Source: CAYZJD01 sp964483455 (GTDB taxonomy: Bacteria; Acidobacteriota; Terriglobia; Bryobacterales; Bryobacteraceae). Taken from it: a DNA stretch of 64,000 nucleotides. The notes below the pieces were generated by a model. That model was not told the origin of the DNA. It made no database searches and saw nothing but the letters and a program-made list of their open reading frames with translations. Location: positions 14,217 to 78,216 of the forward strand of contig CAZACK010000010.1 in assembly GCA_964483455.1 (NCBI GenBank). Direction: 5' to 3'. The position numbers and the translations under genes were made by a program. Within the stretch, counting starts at the first letter, position 1. Every line of letters starts with the position of its first letter. Below, in pieces: positions 51,961 to 60,412 of the stretch.

Positions 51961-52251
51961 AAGACAACTGCACTAACCGACCTAAAGGCGTCGCTCAGCC
52001 GCTACCTGGCCCGCGTCAAGGCGGGCGAGGAGGTCGTGGTCACCGAGAGAGGCCGCCCGATTGCCAAAATCGTCCCGATTCCGTGGCCTCGAGAGGACGA
52101 GGAGAAACGCCTGCGCCTGCTCGAAGCGCAAGGGGTCATCCGCTTGGGCGCGGGAAAGCTGCCCAGAGGATTCTGGGACGCGCCGCGGGTGCGGGACGCC
52201 TCCGGCGCCGTTCGCCGCGCGCTTCTGGAGGAGCGCCGCGAGGGCCGATGA
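51961..52251 (+). CDS. Phd/VapB-like antitoxin lacking a canonical start codon
   Basis: The frame from 51961 reads KTTALTDLKASLSRYLARVK, then GEEVVVTERGRPIAKIVPI, the full antitoxin N-terminus including the DNA-binding fold. Where the initiator Met should be, the codon is AGT (51958-51960), with TAG just upstream, so nothing in frame can start it; the first canonical codon is GTG at 52036, which would drop 25 residues of the DNA-binding domain. The C-terminal half (RLLEAQGVIRLGAGKLPRGFW) is the toxin-wrapping tail. Its stop overlaps the toxin start (ATGA). Either it uses an unusual start, is an assembly error, or has lost control of the toxin. Confidence 0.6.
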   Translation, partial: KTTALTDLKASLSRYLARVKAGEEVVVTERGRPIAKIVPIPWPREDEEKRLRLLEAQGVIRLGAGKLPRGFWDAPRVRDASGAVRRALLEERREGR

Positions 52252-52688
52252 GCTTCTGGGACAGATCGGCGGTGCTGCCTCTGGTGCTGGACGAGCCCGC
52301 TACTGTGGCGATCGACGAGATCCGGCGCGTTCATGGGGCGCCCGTCGTTTGGTGGGCCACGCTCATCGAGTGCCATTCGGCTCTTGCCCGAAGGGTGCGT
52401 ACCGGCGACATCACCGCTGAGCAGAAGCAGGACGCCGAACGGCTGCTGCGCACGCTGGCCGAGGCCTGGAGCGAAGTGCAGGCGACCGCCGCCCTCAGGA
52501 ACCGGGCCTGCCGCCTGCTGGCCGTCCACGACCTGCGGGCGGCGGACGCCATGCAACTGGCGGCGGCGCTGGCATGGTCCGGCGAGCAACCCGTTGGCCG
52601 GGCCTTCGTTTGCCTCGATTCGCGACTCCGGGAAGCCGCCGCCAAGGAAGGCTTCCGCGTGCTTCCCGAGAAGGCGCTTCCCGAGTGA
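52248..52688 (+). CDS. PIN-domain toxin (VapC-like ribonuclease)
   Basis: A 146-residue PIN protein. The acidic metal-binding residues of the family are present: Asp5 in SFWDRSAVLPLVLDEP, Glu41 in ATLIECHSAL, Asp100 in HDLRAADAMQLAAAL and Asp124 in VCLDSRLREAA. Active VapC proteins cut tRNA or rRNA. Nothing in the sequence suggests loss of the active site, which makes the state of the antitoxin (no clear start codon) notable. The start ATG overlaps the antitoxin stop, giving strict coupling. Confidence 0.86.
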   Translation: MSFWDRSAVLPLVLDEPATVAIDEIRRVHGAPVVWWATLIECHSALARRVRTGDITAEQKQDAERLLRTLAEAWSEVQATAALRNRACRLLAVHDLRAADAMQLAAALAWSGEQPVGRAFVCLDSRLREAAAKEGFRVLPEKALPE

Positions 52689-52711
52689 CCTCATAGTACA
52701 ATCACGGTCTC

Positions 52712-53320
52712 GTGAAGCTCCTCATCTTCTCCGATATCCACAACGACACCCGCGCCCTCGAGCGGCTGATGGACGTCGAGGCCGATTACTACTTCGCCGC
52801 CGGCGACCTGGTGAGCTGGTCGCGCGGCCTCGACCGATGCGGCGAAATCATGCAACGCCGCGCCGCGCACGTGCACGTTCTGCCGGGAAACCACGAGTCG
52901 CACTCGCAGATTCTGAGTTTCTGCGGGAAATACGGCTTCCATGATTTCCACGGGCAGTGCATCGAAGCCGGCGGTTACCACATCGCCGGGCTCGGCTACT
53001 CGAATCCGACGCCGTTCAATACGCCCGGCGAGTACTCGGAGCCGGAGCTCGCCAGGCGGCTGGCGCCGTTCGCCGGGCTCAAGCCGCTGGTGCTGATCTG
53101 CCATTGCCCGCCGCACGGCACGCCGCTCGACCGCGTCCGGTTCGGCCTCCACGCCGGTAGCCGCTCCGTGCGCCGGTTCATCGAGGAGCATCAGCCCGAG
53201 TTCTTCTTCTGCGGGCACATTCACGAGGCAGAAGGGGTGAGCGTGCAACTCGGCAAGACGCGCGCCGTCAACACCGGCCCCAAAGGTTACCTGCTCGATT
53301 TTGATATACTGAACTCATGA
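52712..53320 (+). CDS. metallophosphoesterase (calcineurin-like)
   Basis: A 202-residue two-metal phosphoesterase. All family motifs are present: FSDIHND (D8, H10) at the start, YFAAGDLVSW, LPGNHESHS, ICHCPPHGTPLD and FFCGHIHEAEG near the end. The GTG start is fixed by the family N-terminus KLLIFSDIHNDT. It may act on nucleotides, cyclic dinucleotides or phosphoproteins. The stop overlaps the prfB start by ATGA, so the two are co-translated, an unusual partner for a release factor. Confidence 0.88.
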   Translation: MKLLIFSDIHNDTRALERLMDVEADYYFAAGDLVSWSRGLDRCGEIMQRRAAHVHVLPGNHESHSQILSFCGKYGFHDFHGQCIEAGGYHIAGLGYSNPTPFNTPGEYSEPELARRLAPFAGLKPLVLICHCPPHGTPLDRVRFGLHAGSRSVRRFIEEHQPEFFFCGHIHEAEGVSVQLGKTRAVNTGPKGYLLDFDILNS

Positions 53321-54451
53321 CCATCGAGGAACTCCAGCGCGAGTATCTTCCGCTCCGCCAGCAAGCTGAAGCTGTGCGGAGCTATCTTTGACTCCTCCGA
53401 CAAGAAATCCCAGCTAGCCAGGATCGAAGAGCAGGTGGCGGCGCCAGACTTCTGGAGCCAGCCGGAGAAGAGCCACAAGCTCATGCAGGACCGCAAGCGC
53501 CTGGAAGAGGCCATCGCCAGCGACTCCGAGATCGCGGCCATGACCTCCGACCTGGAGACGCTGTTCGAGCTGTCGAGGGAAGGCGAGGCCGTCGAGGGCG
53601 ATATCCTCGAGGAGATCAAGCGGCTGCGCGAGCGCCTCGAAAAACTCGAGTCGCGGATGCTCCTCTACGGCGAGAACGACGTGCGCAGCGCCATCGTCAC
53701 CATCCATCCCGGCGCGGGCGGCACCGAGAGCCAGGATTGGGCCGAGATGCTGCTCCGCATGTACCTGCGGTGGGCCGAGCGCAAGGGCTTCCAGACGGCC
53801 GTCACCGACCGCCTGGAGGGTGAAGGTGCGGGCATCAAGTCCGCCACCTTCGAGGTCAACGGCGAAAACGTGTACGGGCTGTTGCAGTCGGAGATTGGCG
53901 TGCACCGGCTGGTGCGCATTTCGCCGTTCGACGCCAACGCCCGGCGGCACACCTCGTTCGCTTCGGTGTTCGTCTACCCGATGATCGACGACGAGATCAA
54001 GATCGAAATCCGCCCGGAAGACCTGCGAGTGGACACGTTCCGCGCCAGCGGCGCCGGCGGCCAGCACGTCAACCGCACCGATTCGGCGATCCGCATGACG
54101 CACCTGCCGACGGGCATCGTCGTCCAGTGCCAGAACGAGCGGTCGCAGCACAAGAATCGCGCCAGCGCGCTGAAGCAGTTGCGGGCGCGGCTGTACGAGT
54201 TCGAGCTCGAGAAGAAGCGCGAGGAGGACCGGAAGCTGGAGGCCAGCAAGCTCGACATCAACTTCGGCAGCCAGATCCGCAGCTACGTGCTCGCGCCGTA
54301 CCGGCTGATCAAGGACCACCGCACGAAGCTCGCCATCGGCGACGTGGACCGTGTGCTCGACGGCGACATCGACGAGCTGATCCAGGCGTGGCTGGTCTAT
54401 CGCAAGACGGGCAAGATCGCCAGCGACGGCAAGGACGAATTGCCGGAGTAG
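53317..54451 (+). CDS. prfB: peptide chain release factor 2, with programmed +1 frameshift
   Basis: RF2 recognises UGA and UAA stop codons. The first 24 codons (53317-53388) end with TAT CTT, followed by an in-frame TGA; a +1 slip on CTT-TGA-C continues at GAC (53390) for 353 further codons to 54451, giving 377 residues. The UGA-recognition tripeptide SPF lies at about 202-204 and the catalytic GGQ at about 247-249 (SGAGGQHVNRTDSAIR). The CGGAG immediately before TAT CTT TGA acts as the internal Shine-Dalgarno known to drive slippage. A naive caller would miss the first 24 residues. Low RF2 makes UGA reading slow and raises frameshift, so the protein controls its own level. Confidence 0.95.
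53377..53392 (+). promoter_or_regulatory. RF2 programmed +1 frameshift site
   Basis: CGGAGC-TAT-CTT-TGA-C: an SD-like GGAG, the slippery CTT, and the UGA stop with following C. It is the classical autoregulatory site of prfB. Confidence 0.93.
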
Positions 54452-54511
54452 GGCAGGTGGGGCCGGCGCTTTCGCCTGCTACCCGCATTGGTGCAACGAG
54501 GTGCTTGACCC

Positions 54512-55450
54512 GTGGATAGCGCGGCCGTGAAGAAAGCGGCGGAGATCATCCGGCGCGGGGGACTGGTCGCTTTTCCCACCGAGACAGTGTATGGCCTGGG
54601 CGCCAATGCCCTTGACGCCGTGGCCGTTGCGAAGATCTTCGAGGTCAAAAGGCGGCCGCGCGCGAGCCCACTGATCGTGCATGCCTGCTCCACCGAAATG
54701 GCCCGTGAGCTTGCGCTCGAATGGCCCGAGGCCGCCGAAATGCTGGCGCGACGGTACTGGCCCGGGCCGCTGACGCTGGTCGTGCGAAAGCAGCCGCGCA
54801 TTCCCGACATCGTCACCGCCGGGCTTGCGACCGCCGGCATTCGCGTTCCCGCGCATCCGCTGGCGCTGGCGCTGATCCGCGAGGCTGGGGTGCCGGTGGC
54901 CGCCCCGAGCGCCAACCCCTTCACGGGCCTTTCGCCCACCACGGCGGCCCACGTTCGAGATATGCTCGGCGACCGCGTGGATATGGTCCTGGATGGCGGA
55001 CCGGCGAACGTCGGCATCGAATCCACCGTGCTGTCGCTGGCGGCGGTTCCGCCGCGGCTGTTGCGGCCGGGGATGGTCTCCCGCGAGGATCTCGAGGCCC
55101 TGATCGGGCCGGTACAATCGGCCGGTCGCATCGAGGACAACGGAGCCCACGAATCCCCGGGCCGCCACCCCAGGCACTACAGCCCGCGGACTCCGCTGGT
55201 GCTCGTCGACGGCGGCCATCTGCCGGCCGGCCGAGGCGTTTATTTGTACATCCGCCGCCGGGCACCTGCGGCACTGGCTGTGGCGATGCCCGAACAGGCG
55301 AGCGCGTACGCGGCTCGCCTGTACGCCACACTGCACCGCGAAGATGGGAAAGGCTGGGACTGGATCGCCGTCGAGACCCCGCCCGATGACCCGGAATGGG
55401 CCGCGGTCCGCGACCGCCTCGAGCGTGCCGCCGGAGGTTCGCTCCAGTGA
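54512..55450 (+). CDS. L-threonylcarbamoyladenylate synthase (Sua5/YrdC family)
   Basis: A 312-residue enzyme that makes the threonylcarbamoyl-AMP used for t6A37 of ANN-decoding tRNAs. The YrdC domain shows IIRRGGLVAFPTETVYGLGANALDA, the basic loop KIFEVKRRPRASPLIVH, RYWPGPLTLVV, and APSANPFTGLSPTTAAHV. The extra C-terminal Sua5 domain starts after the linker with SPGRHPRHYSPRTPLVL and is shorter than usual. The GTG at 54512 begins the family N-terminus. The stop overlaps the next gene's start (GTGA). Confidence 0.93.
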   Translation: MDSAAVKKAAEIIRRGGLVAFPTETVYGLGANALDAVAVAKIFEVKRRPRASPLIVHACSTEMARELALEWPEAAEMLARRYWPGPLTLVVRKQPRIPDIVTAGLATAGIRVPAHPLALALIREAGVPVAAPSANPFTGLSPTTAAHVRDMLGDRVDMVLDGGPANVGIESTVLSLAAVPPRLLRPGMVSREDLEALIGPVQSAGRIEDNGAHESPGRHPRHYSPRTPLVLVDGGHLPAGRGVYLYIRRRAPAALAVAMPEQASAYAARLYATLHREDGKGWDWIAVETPPDDPEWAAVRDRLERAAGGSLQ

Positions 55451-56301
55451 TCCGGCCGGTGAAGCGCGGCGCCGAGCTGCTGCGCGAAATCGACGAGACC
55501 GGCGCCGGCCGGCCCACGCTGTGGTGGCTCGGCCAGAGCGGCTTCGCCATCAAGCACCGCGGCATTGTCCTGTACATCGACCCGTATCTTTCCGAATCCC
55601 TCACCGAAAAATACAGGCTGACGGACCGGCCGCACATCCGCATGACCGAGGCGCCGCTTCGAGGCCACGAGATCGCTCACGCCGACCTGGTGCTCGCCAC
55701 CCACGGCCATTCCGACCATCTCGACCCCGGAACCGCGCCGGCGATCCTCGCGGCCAGCCCGAACTCGAAACTGGTGCTTCCCCGCGCCCTGGCGTCTAAA
55801 GCAGCGGGCATGGGGATCAGCCTGGACCGGATGCTTCCGGTGGACGATGGCGAGCGCCTCGATTTCCGTAAAGGAGAGGATGTCTGCGAGATTCACGTCA
55901 TCCCTTCGGCGCACGAAGAGCTGAACCGCACGTCGGAAGGCGGCTACCCGTGCCTCGGCTACGTGCTGCGTTTCGGCGATTCCGCGATCTACCATCCCGG
56001 CGATTGCGTCCCGTACGGCGGGCTGGTCGAGAGGCTGGCCCCGATGGGGGTGACCGTTGCCCTGCTGCCGATCAACGGGCGCGATCCAAAGCGGGGCGTG
56101 CCCGGCAATTTCGACATCGAGGAGGCCGCGCGGCTGGCAGAGGAGATCGGCGCGCGCTGGATCGTGCCCGTGCACTACGACATGTTCACGTTCAACACCG
56201 TGGATGTCGGGCGGTTCGCCCAACACATGCGCTCGAGGCATCCGGGGATGGATTTCCGTGTTCTCGCTTGCGGAGAACGGTGGACACCATCGGAGAAATA
56301 G
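55447..56301 (+). CDS. metallo-beta-lactamase-fold hydrolase (UlaG-like)
   Basis: A 284-residue metal-dependent hydrolase. The zinc motif HxHxDH is ATHGHSDHLD; the further ligands lie in SAHEELNRTSEGG, IYHPGDCVPYGG and WIVPVHYDMF. The start strand reads LWWLGQSGFAIKHRGIVLYI, as in the UlaG/L-ascorbate-6-phosphate lactonase group and related tRNA-processing-like hydrolases. A GTG start overlaps the sua5 stop. Substrate unknown; a sugar lactone is only a family-based guess. Confidence 0.87.
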   Translation: MIRPVKRGAELLREIDETGAGRPTLWWLGQSGFAIKHRGIVLYIDPYLSESLTEKYRLTDRPHIRMTEAPLRGHEIAHADLVLATHGHSDHLDPGTAPAILAASPNSKLVLPRALASKAAGMGISLDRMLPVDDGERLDFRKGEDVCEIHVIPSAHEELNRTSEGGYPCLGYVLRFGDSAIYHPGDCVPYGGLVERLAPMGVTVALLPINGRDPKRGVPGNFDIEEAARLAEEIGARWIVPVHYDMFTFNTVDVGRFAQHMRSRHPGMDFRVLACGERWTPSEK

Positions 56302-56528
56302 GCGGGAAGCTGCGGGCCGCGTGGCTCTCGGCGGCAACCCCAATTCACCACCCGAAGCGCGAATCCGCAGCCTCCACCGCCAACTCTAGCCGACCGGAGG
56401 GAACGGGCCAAGTCCTCAAAGTACTTAGTTCATCGGTGCTGATGAGGGTGGTTGCGGCTCCTTGGGTGTGGGTGTGGTTCGTAGTACGTTACGGGGTACG
56501 CCCCTAACCAGCAGCCGATTTCGGCCCC

Positions 56529-56557
56529 TTGCCAGTTCCCCCGTTTCTCGATACAGT
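56529..56557 (+). promoter_or_regulatory. promoter of the rhodanese operon
   Basis: TTGCCA at 56529-56534, 17 bases, TACAGT at 56552-56557. A short leader with AGAGGAG then reaches the ATG at 56584. Confidence 0.5.
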
Positions 56558-56583
56558 AAGGGGAGTCACTCAGAGGAGTCGCT

Positions 56584-57447
56584 ATGGCAGACTACGCGCA
56601 TCCGGAAGTTCTTGTAAGCACAGACTGGGTTGCTCAACACAGCCGAGATCGGAATGTCCGCATTGTCGAAGTGGACGTCGACACGGCTGCTTACACTGAA
56701 AATCACGTTCCCGGCGCCATCGGCTGGGCCTGGAACTCGCAACTTTGCGACACGGTGCGTCGCGACATCCTGTCGAAGGAACAGCTTGAAGAGCTGATGG
56801 CTTCCTCCGGCATTTCCAACAACACCACGGTTGTCATTTACGGGGACAACAACAACTGGTTTGCGGCCTGGGCGCTTTGGCAAATGAAGATCTACGGTCA
56901 CAAGGACGTGCGCCTGATGAACGGAGGGCGGAAGAAGTGGCTCGCCGAAGGCCGCGAGGTTTCCACCGAAGTTCCGGCGTATCCTCGCGCCTCGTACACG
57001 GCGACAAATCCCGACTTGTCGATCCGCGCCTTCCTGCCGCAGGTGCAGGCGGCGATGAAGGACAGGACGGCGGCGCTGGTGGACGTGCGCAGTCCCCAGG
57101 AGTTCACCGGCGAGATCCTGGCGCCTCCAGGACTGCCGGAGACTTGCCAGCGCGGCGGCCATGTTCCCGGGGCGCGGAGCATCCCCTGGGGGAAGGCGTG
57201 CAACGACGATGGCACGTTCAAGTCCTATGACGACCTGAAGTGCTTGTATGGCAGTGAGGGGATCGACGGGTCCAGGCCGGTGATCGCCTATTGCCGCATC
57301 GGCGAGCGCTCCAGCCACACCTGGTTTGTCCTGAGTTACCTGCTGGGTTTCCCCCAGGTCTCGAACTATGATGGTTCCTGGACCGAATGGGGGAACCTGG
57401 TTGGTGCGCCGGTTGAACGAGGAGCGGCTCAAAGCGCGAAAGCCTGA
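56584..57447 (+). CDS. thiosulfate/3-mercaptopyruvate sulfurtransferase (tandem rhodanese)
   Basis: A 287-residue two-domain rhodanese that moves sulfane sulfur to cyanide or thiols. The C-terminal active site is Cys237 in VIAYCRIGERSSHTWF, the CRIGERSS loop of thiosulfate sulfurtransferases. The N-terminal domain is the usual inactive copy, with Asp88 in VVIYGDNNN where Cys would be. Conserved blocks HVPGAIGWAW and HVPGARSIPWG are both present. AGAGGAG lies six bases before the ATG. It is followed after five bases by a small protein of unknown function. Confidence 0.92.
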   Translation: MADYAHPEVLVSTDWVAQHSRDRNVRIVEVDVDTAAYTENHVPGAIGWAWNSQLCDTVRRDILSKEQLEELMASSGISNNTTVVIYGDNNNWFAAWALWQMKIYGHKDVRLMNGGRKKWLAEGREVSTEVPAYPRASYTATNPDLSIRAFLPQVQAAMKDRTAALVDVRSPQEFTGEILAPPGLPETCQRGGHVPGARSIPWGKACNDDGTFKSYDDLKCLYGSEGIDGSRPVIAYCRIGERSSHTWFVLSYLLGFPQVSNYDGSWTEWGNLVGAPVERGAAQSAKA

Positions 57448-57452
57448 CGACC

Positions 57453-57674
57453 ATGAACGTCGCGAACTACCAGGAACGCAAGATCGAAATCGACGGCTGG
57501 CCGGTGAATCTCTCCAGCTATCAGGTCGGCGAGGTGTTCCACTGCAAGGCGGACAACGTGTCGCCGGGCGCCTGCCTGGCGCGCACCAAGGGCGCCTCCA
57601 GGGAGGAAGCCGAGGAGAAGGCGATCTCCAGGGCCAAGGAATTGTTGTCCCGAACACGGCGCGTCGAGGTGTAG
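57453..57674 (+). CDS. small conserved-looking protein downstream of the rhodanese
   Basis: A 73-residue soluble protein (MNVANYQERKIEIDGWPVNL, SYQVGEVFHCKADNVSPGAC, ASREEAEEKAISRAKELLSR). Two cysteines 13 residues apart lie in the middle and a helical charged tail ends it. The pattern suggests a small beta domain followed by a helix. It is five bases after the sulfurtransferase, so a role in sulfur carrying or binding is possible but not shown. No family recognised. Confidence 0.65.
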   Translation: MNVANYQERKIEIDGWPVNLSSYQVGEVFHCKADNVSPGACLARTKGASREEAEEKAISRAKELLSRTRRVEV

Positions 57675-57733
57675 GGAGCCGCCCGCATTCGCTTCTTCTG
57701 GGGCTTGTTGTCGCGCTCACCGGCGGTCGAAGC

Positions 57734-58564
57734 GTGACGGCGCAGTCGCTCCATGTCTACTCGGAGTTCACCCGCATTGATCCGTTCGGAAAGATTGTGG
57801 CCGCCGACAAGCCCAGGCTGCCTGGACTCCGGCCGCGGGAGATCCTCTCCCCAGCCCTGGCGCGCGGCGCCTACGCGTCGTTCCACGTCGTGGTGACAGT
57901 TCCCGCGGGGAAGGAGTTCACCCTCTATGTCGGACAAAACCCGGAGAACAGCTTCACGGTCACGATGGACAGGGAGCACTATTCGCGCCGCGGTAATTCT
58001 TGGATCCCCGACACGCTCGAACGCGTGAAGCTGCCTTACACGGCCGCCTTGCCCGACAAGCTCCGGCCGATTCGCGGCCAGAGTACGGTTTCCTTCTGGA
58101 TGGATCTGTGGACGCCCGCCAAGCTCCGCCGGGCTCGCTACAAGGTCGAGCCGCAGATCTACTTCGAGGATCGTTGGATTACCTATCCGATGGAGGTGCG
58201 GGTGGTGGCGCCGGTGATTCCAAGGCCGGCCGCGCCGGCCGCCGGCGTGGCCCCGCTTGAAGAATCCGCGGATGCCACGGCGCGAGGCGCGCTGCTCCGC
58301 TACCTCTGCGAGACCCCGCCTGCAACGCCGCCCGCCCGGACCCGCACCGTCCGCCGCCTGATCCTTCGCAACGCTCTTCAGGACATGGCCCTGGCTGCGG
58401 CGCTGGAGAAGGAGCACGGAAAGAAGTTTCTTTTATCGCCTCTCCTCGATCTCGTTGGGGCAACCGATCCCGACGCCTGGTGCCGCCGGCCTGTCTTTCC
58501 GACCGACCGAGGCCCGGAGTGGTACCTGAAGATCCGAGACACGCTGTATCGCATGGTAGACTGA
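57734..58564 (+). CDS. secreted hypothetical protein with unclear start
   Basis: The frame from about 57689 reads SLLLGLVVALTGGRSVTAQS, a normal signal peptide, but it contains no ATG, GTG or TTG until GTG 57734, just before the presumed cleavage site (TAQSLH). A CTG at 57698 is the only near-start inside it. After this, HVYSEFTRIDPFGKIVAADK, an Ig-like stretch with FTLYVGQNPENSFTVTMDRE, and a basic helical C-terminus (RTRTVRRLILRNALQDMALA) follow. I do not recognise the family. Either an unusual start, reinitiation after the previous stop, or a sequence error is needed. It follows the rhodanese operon on the same strand. Confidence 0.5.
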   Translation: MTAQSLHVYSEFTRIDPFGKIVAADKPRLPGLRPREILSPALARGAYASFHVVVTVPAGKEFTLYVGQNPENSFTVTMDREHYSRRGNSWIPDTLERVKLPYTAALPDKLRPIRGQSTVSFWMDLWTPAKLRRARYKVEPQIYFEDRWITYPMEVRVVAPVIPRPAAPAAGVAPLEESADATARGALLRYLCETPPATPPARTRTVRRLILRNALQDMALAAALEKEHGKKFLLSPLLDLVGATDPDAWCRRPVFPTDRGPEWYLKIRDTLYRMVD

Positions 58565-58600
58565 TGGTCGTAGGACCTCATTTAGCCGTCCGCGCCCCCC

Positions 58601-58690
58601 GGAGAGATGGCCGAGTGGTTGAAGGCGCACGCTTGGAAAGCGTGTATAGGGGAAACTCTATCGAGGGTTCGAATCCCTCTCTCTCCGCCA
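58601..58690 (+). tRNA. tRNA-Ser (anticodon GGA)
   Basis: Acceptor GGAGAGA/TCTCTCC, D arm, anticodon stem CACGC/GCGTG enclosing TTGGAAA, a long class II variable arm with TATAGGGGAAACTCTAT, T arm with GGTTCGAATCC, discriminator G and encoded CCA. The long variable arm fits serine. Confidence 0.95.
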
Positions 58691-58829
58691 GATCGTCGCC
58701 CCCTTTCGTTTCAGCACGTTCGGCGGTCCGATGTTCCGGGTGGTTCTCAATACTCATCGCCTGGCTTCGTGTTTTCAGTTTCAGTAGGATGCCGAGTTCG
58801 ACAGAGGAGGTCCGGCCACGCGGGCGGGC

Positions 58830-60299
58830 TCAGCGAGGTTTCCGGCCTTCCAGCTCTTCCAGATCCCGATCGATGCTTTCCCGGAGTTTGACGTGCTGTC
58901 CCGAGACGGCTTTTTCGCGGGCCAGGCGAAGATACCGCAAACCGGCCGCCCGGTCACCGGCGCGGACGCAGGCTGCTCCGACGGCGTAGAGGTAGAACGG
59001 TTCGGACTCCGCGTTGCTGTTGGTCAAGGCCTTGCGCAACTCCTCGATTCCCTCCGGATATTTGCCCTGATTCACCAGGATTCTCCCCAAGTTGAAATGA
59101 GCCTGGGGGAAGGCCGGCCGGCTCTCGATGGCTTTGCGGAATTCGGCCTCCGCTTCCGGCCATTTGCCCTGCCGCTGGAGTAGGTCCCCGAGGTTGTTGC
59201 GGGCCTCGGCATGCTCGGGGTCGAGCGCCAGGACCTTGCGGAATGCCGCCTCCGCCTCCCGGGGTTTGCCCCAGCGGGTCAGAAGGACACCGTAGTTGTA
59301 GTGGCTCTCGGCGGAGTCCGGATCGAGCCCGACGGCCGCCTGGTAGTGCTTCTGCGCCTTGTCATATTGCTGGAGACGCCCGTACAGGGAAATGAGGTTG
59401 ACGTGCGCCCGAGCCAGCCGCGGGTCGACGGCCAGAGCCTTTTCGTGCTCCGCGGCCGCGGCCTCGAGTTTTCCCTGGCGGGCCAACTCGGTTCCCAGGT
59501 CCAGCAGGTAGGAGGGACTGGTGTAGAGTTCGTTCAGTTCGGCCTGGAGCCGGTCTCCCGCCCCGGGGATGTCGTACTTGTTCGCCTTGTACAAGGCGAA
59601 CTCCTCCCGCGCCCGTTCGTCCTGGCCGAGACGCCTGTAGGCGAGTCCCAGGGCGTAGTGCGCCGGGCCGAAGTAGGGGAACAGCTCGCAAGCTTTCTGA
59701 AAGGCTTCGACGGCGCCTGCCTCGTCATCCTCGGCCGTCCTGGCCCGCCCGAGGGTGTACAGCGCCTGGGCGCTGTCGGGATGGCGCCGGACGACTTCCT
59801 CCAACAGCGCCCGCGCTTCCCGCGCGCTGCCGGCCGCCAGCAGCCACTCGCCCAGCTTCAACTGCGCCGGAAGGTAGCCGGGATCAAGGCGCAGAGCCTC
59901 TCGAATCGTGGCGATCGCCTCCGCGGAGTTCCCGCGGGCGGCCTGGACCAATCCCAGGTAGTACGCCCAGCGGAACGAGTTGGGGTCCAGCAGACGGGCG
60001 CGCCGGTAGCAGATTTCGGCCCTCGCGTCGGCCGGCTCGCAGGCGTGCAAGACCATCCCCAGGCGGCCGTTGGCATCCGGATTGTCGGGGGCCGCCAGGA
60101 CGGCGGCACGCGCCGCGCGAACCTTCTCTCGAACCGGCGACGGAAAATCCTCCGGCACGACCTTGGGCAGGGCCGGCAGGCCGGGGGACTGGCAAGGCCC
60201 GGCGGGGGCGGCCGCCAGGAACAGCGACAAGGAAGCAGCCCAATACCAAACAGCGGGTCCCACACCTGTCCAGGCCGGCCGGCGACGGCGGAGCGCCAT
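58830..60299 (-). CDS. secreted TPR protein, paralogue 3 of 3
   Basis: A 489-residue TPR solenoid. The chosen ATG gives a basic start and a hydrophobic core (MALRRRRPAWTGVGPAVWYW, AASLSLFLAAAPAG). About a dozen repeats follow, including CYRRARLLDPNSFRWAYYLG, RARTAEDDEAGAVEAFQKAC, LFPYFGPAHYALGLAYRRLG and HYNYGVLLTRWGKPREAEAA. Several of these blocks are shared with the two genes upstream in transcription, notably RRARLLDP followed by WAYYL, and ELFPxFxxAHxA. Function unknown; it should hold a protein partner in the periplasm. It follows paralogue 2 after a gap of 113 bases. Confidence 0.86.
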   Translation of the reverse strand: MALRRRRPAWTGVGPAVWYWAASLSLFLAAAPAGPCQSPGLPALPKVVPEDFPSPVREKVRAARAAVLAAPDNPDANGRLGMVLHACEPADARAEICYRRARLLDPNSFRWAYYLGLVQAARGNSAEAIATIREALRLDPGYLPAQLKLGEWLLAAGSAREARALLEEVVRRHPDSAQALYTLGRARTAEDDEAGAVEAFQKACELFPYFGPAHYALGLAYRRLGQDERAREEFALYKANKYDIPGAGDRLQAELNELYTSPSYLLDLGTELARQGKLEAAAAEHEKALAVDPRLARAHVNLISLYGRLQQYDKAQKHYQAAVGLDPDSAESHYNYGVLLTRWGKPREAEAAFRKVLALDPEHAEARNNLGDLLQRQGKWPEAEAEFRKAIESRPAFPQAHFNLGRILVNQGKYPEGIEELRKALTNSNAESEPFYLYAVGAACVRAGDRAAGLRYLRLAREKAVSGQHVKLRESIDRDLEELEGRKPR

Positions 60300-60412
60300 A
60301 ACCCTCAGAACCTCAGGCCATCTTCCCGCGGACACGCCAGAGGGCCGCGGAGGCCGCGGCGCGGCCGTCCTCGAGCCGCTCGACGCAGCTCGGACCGCCG
60401 GCCGGGACGAGG

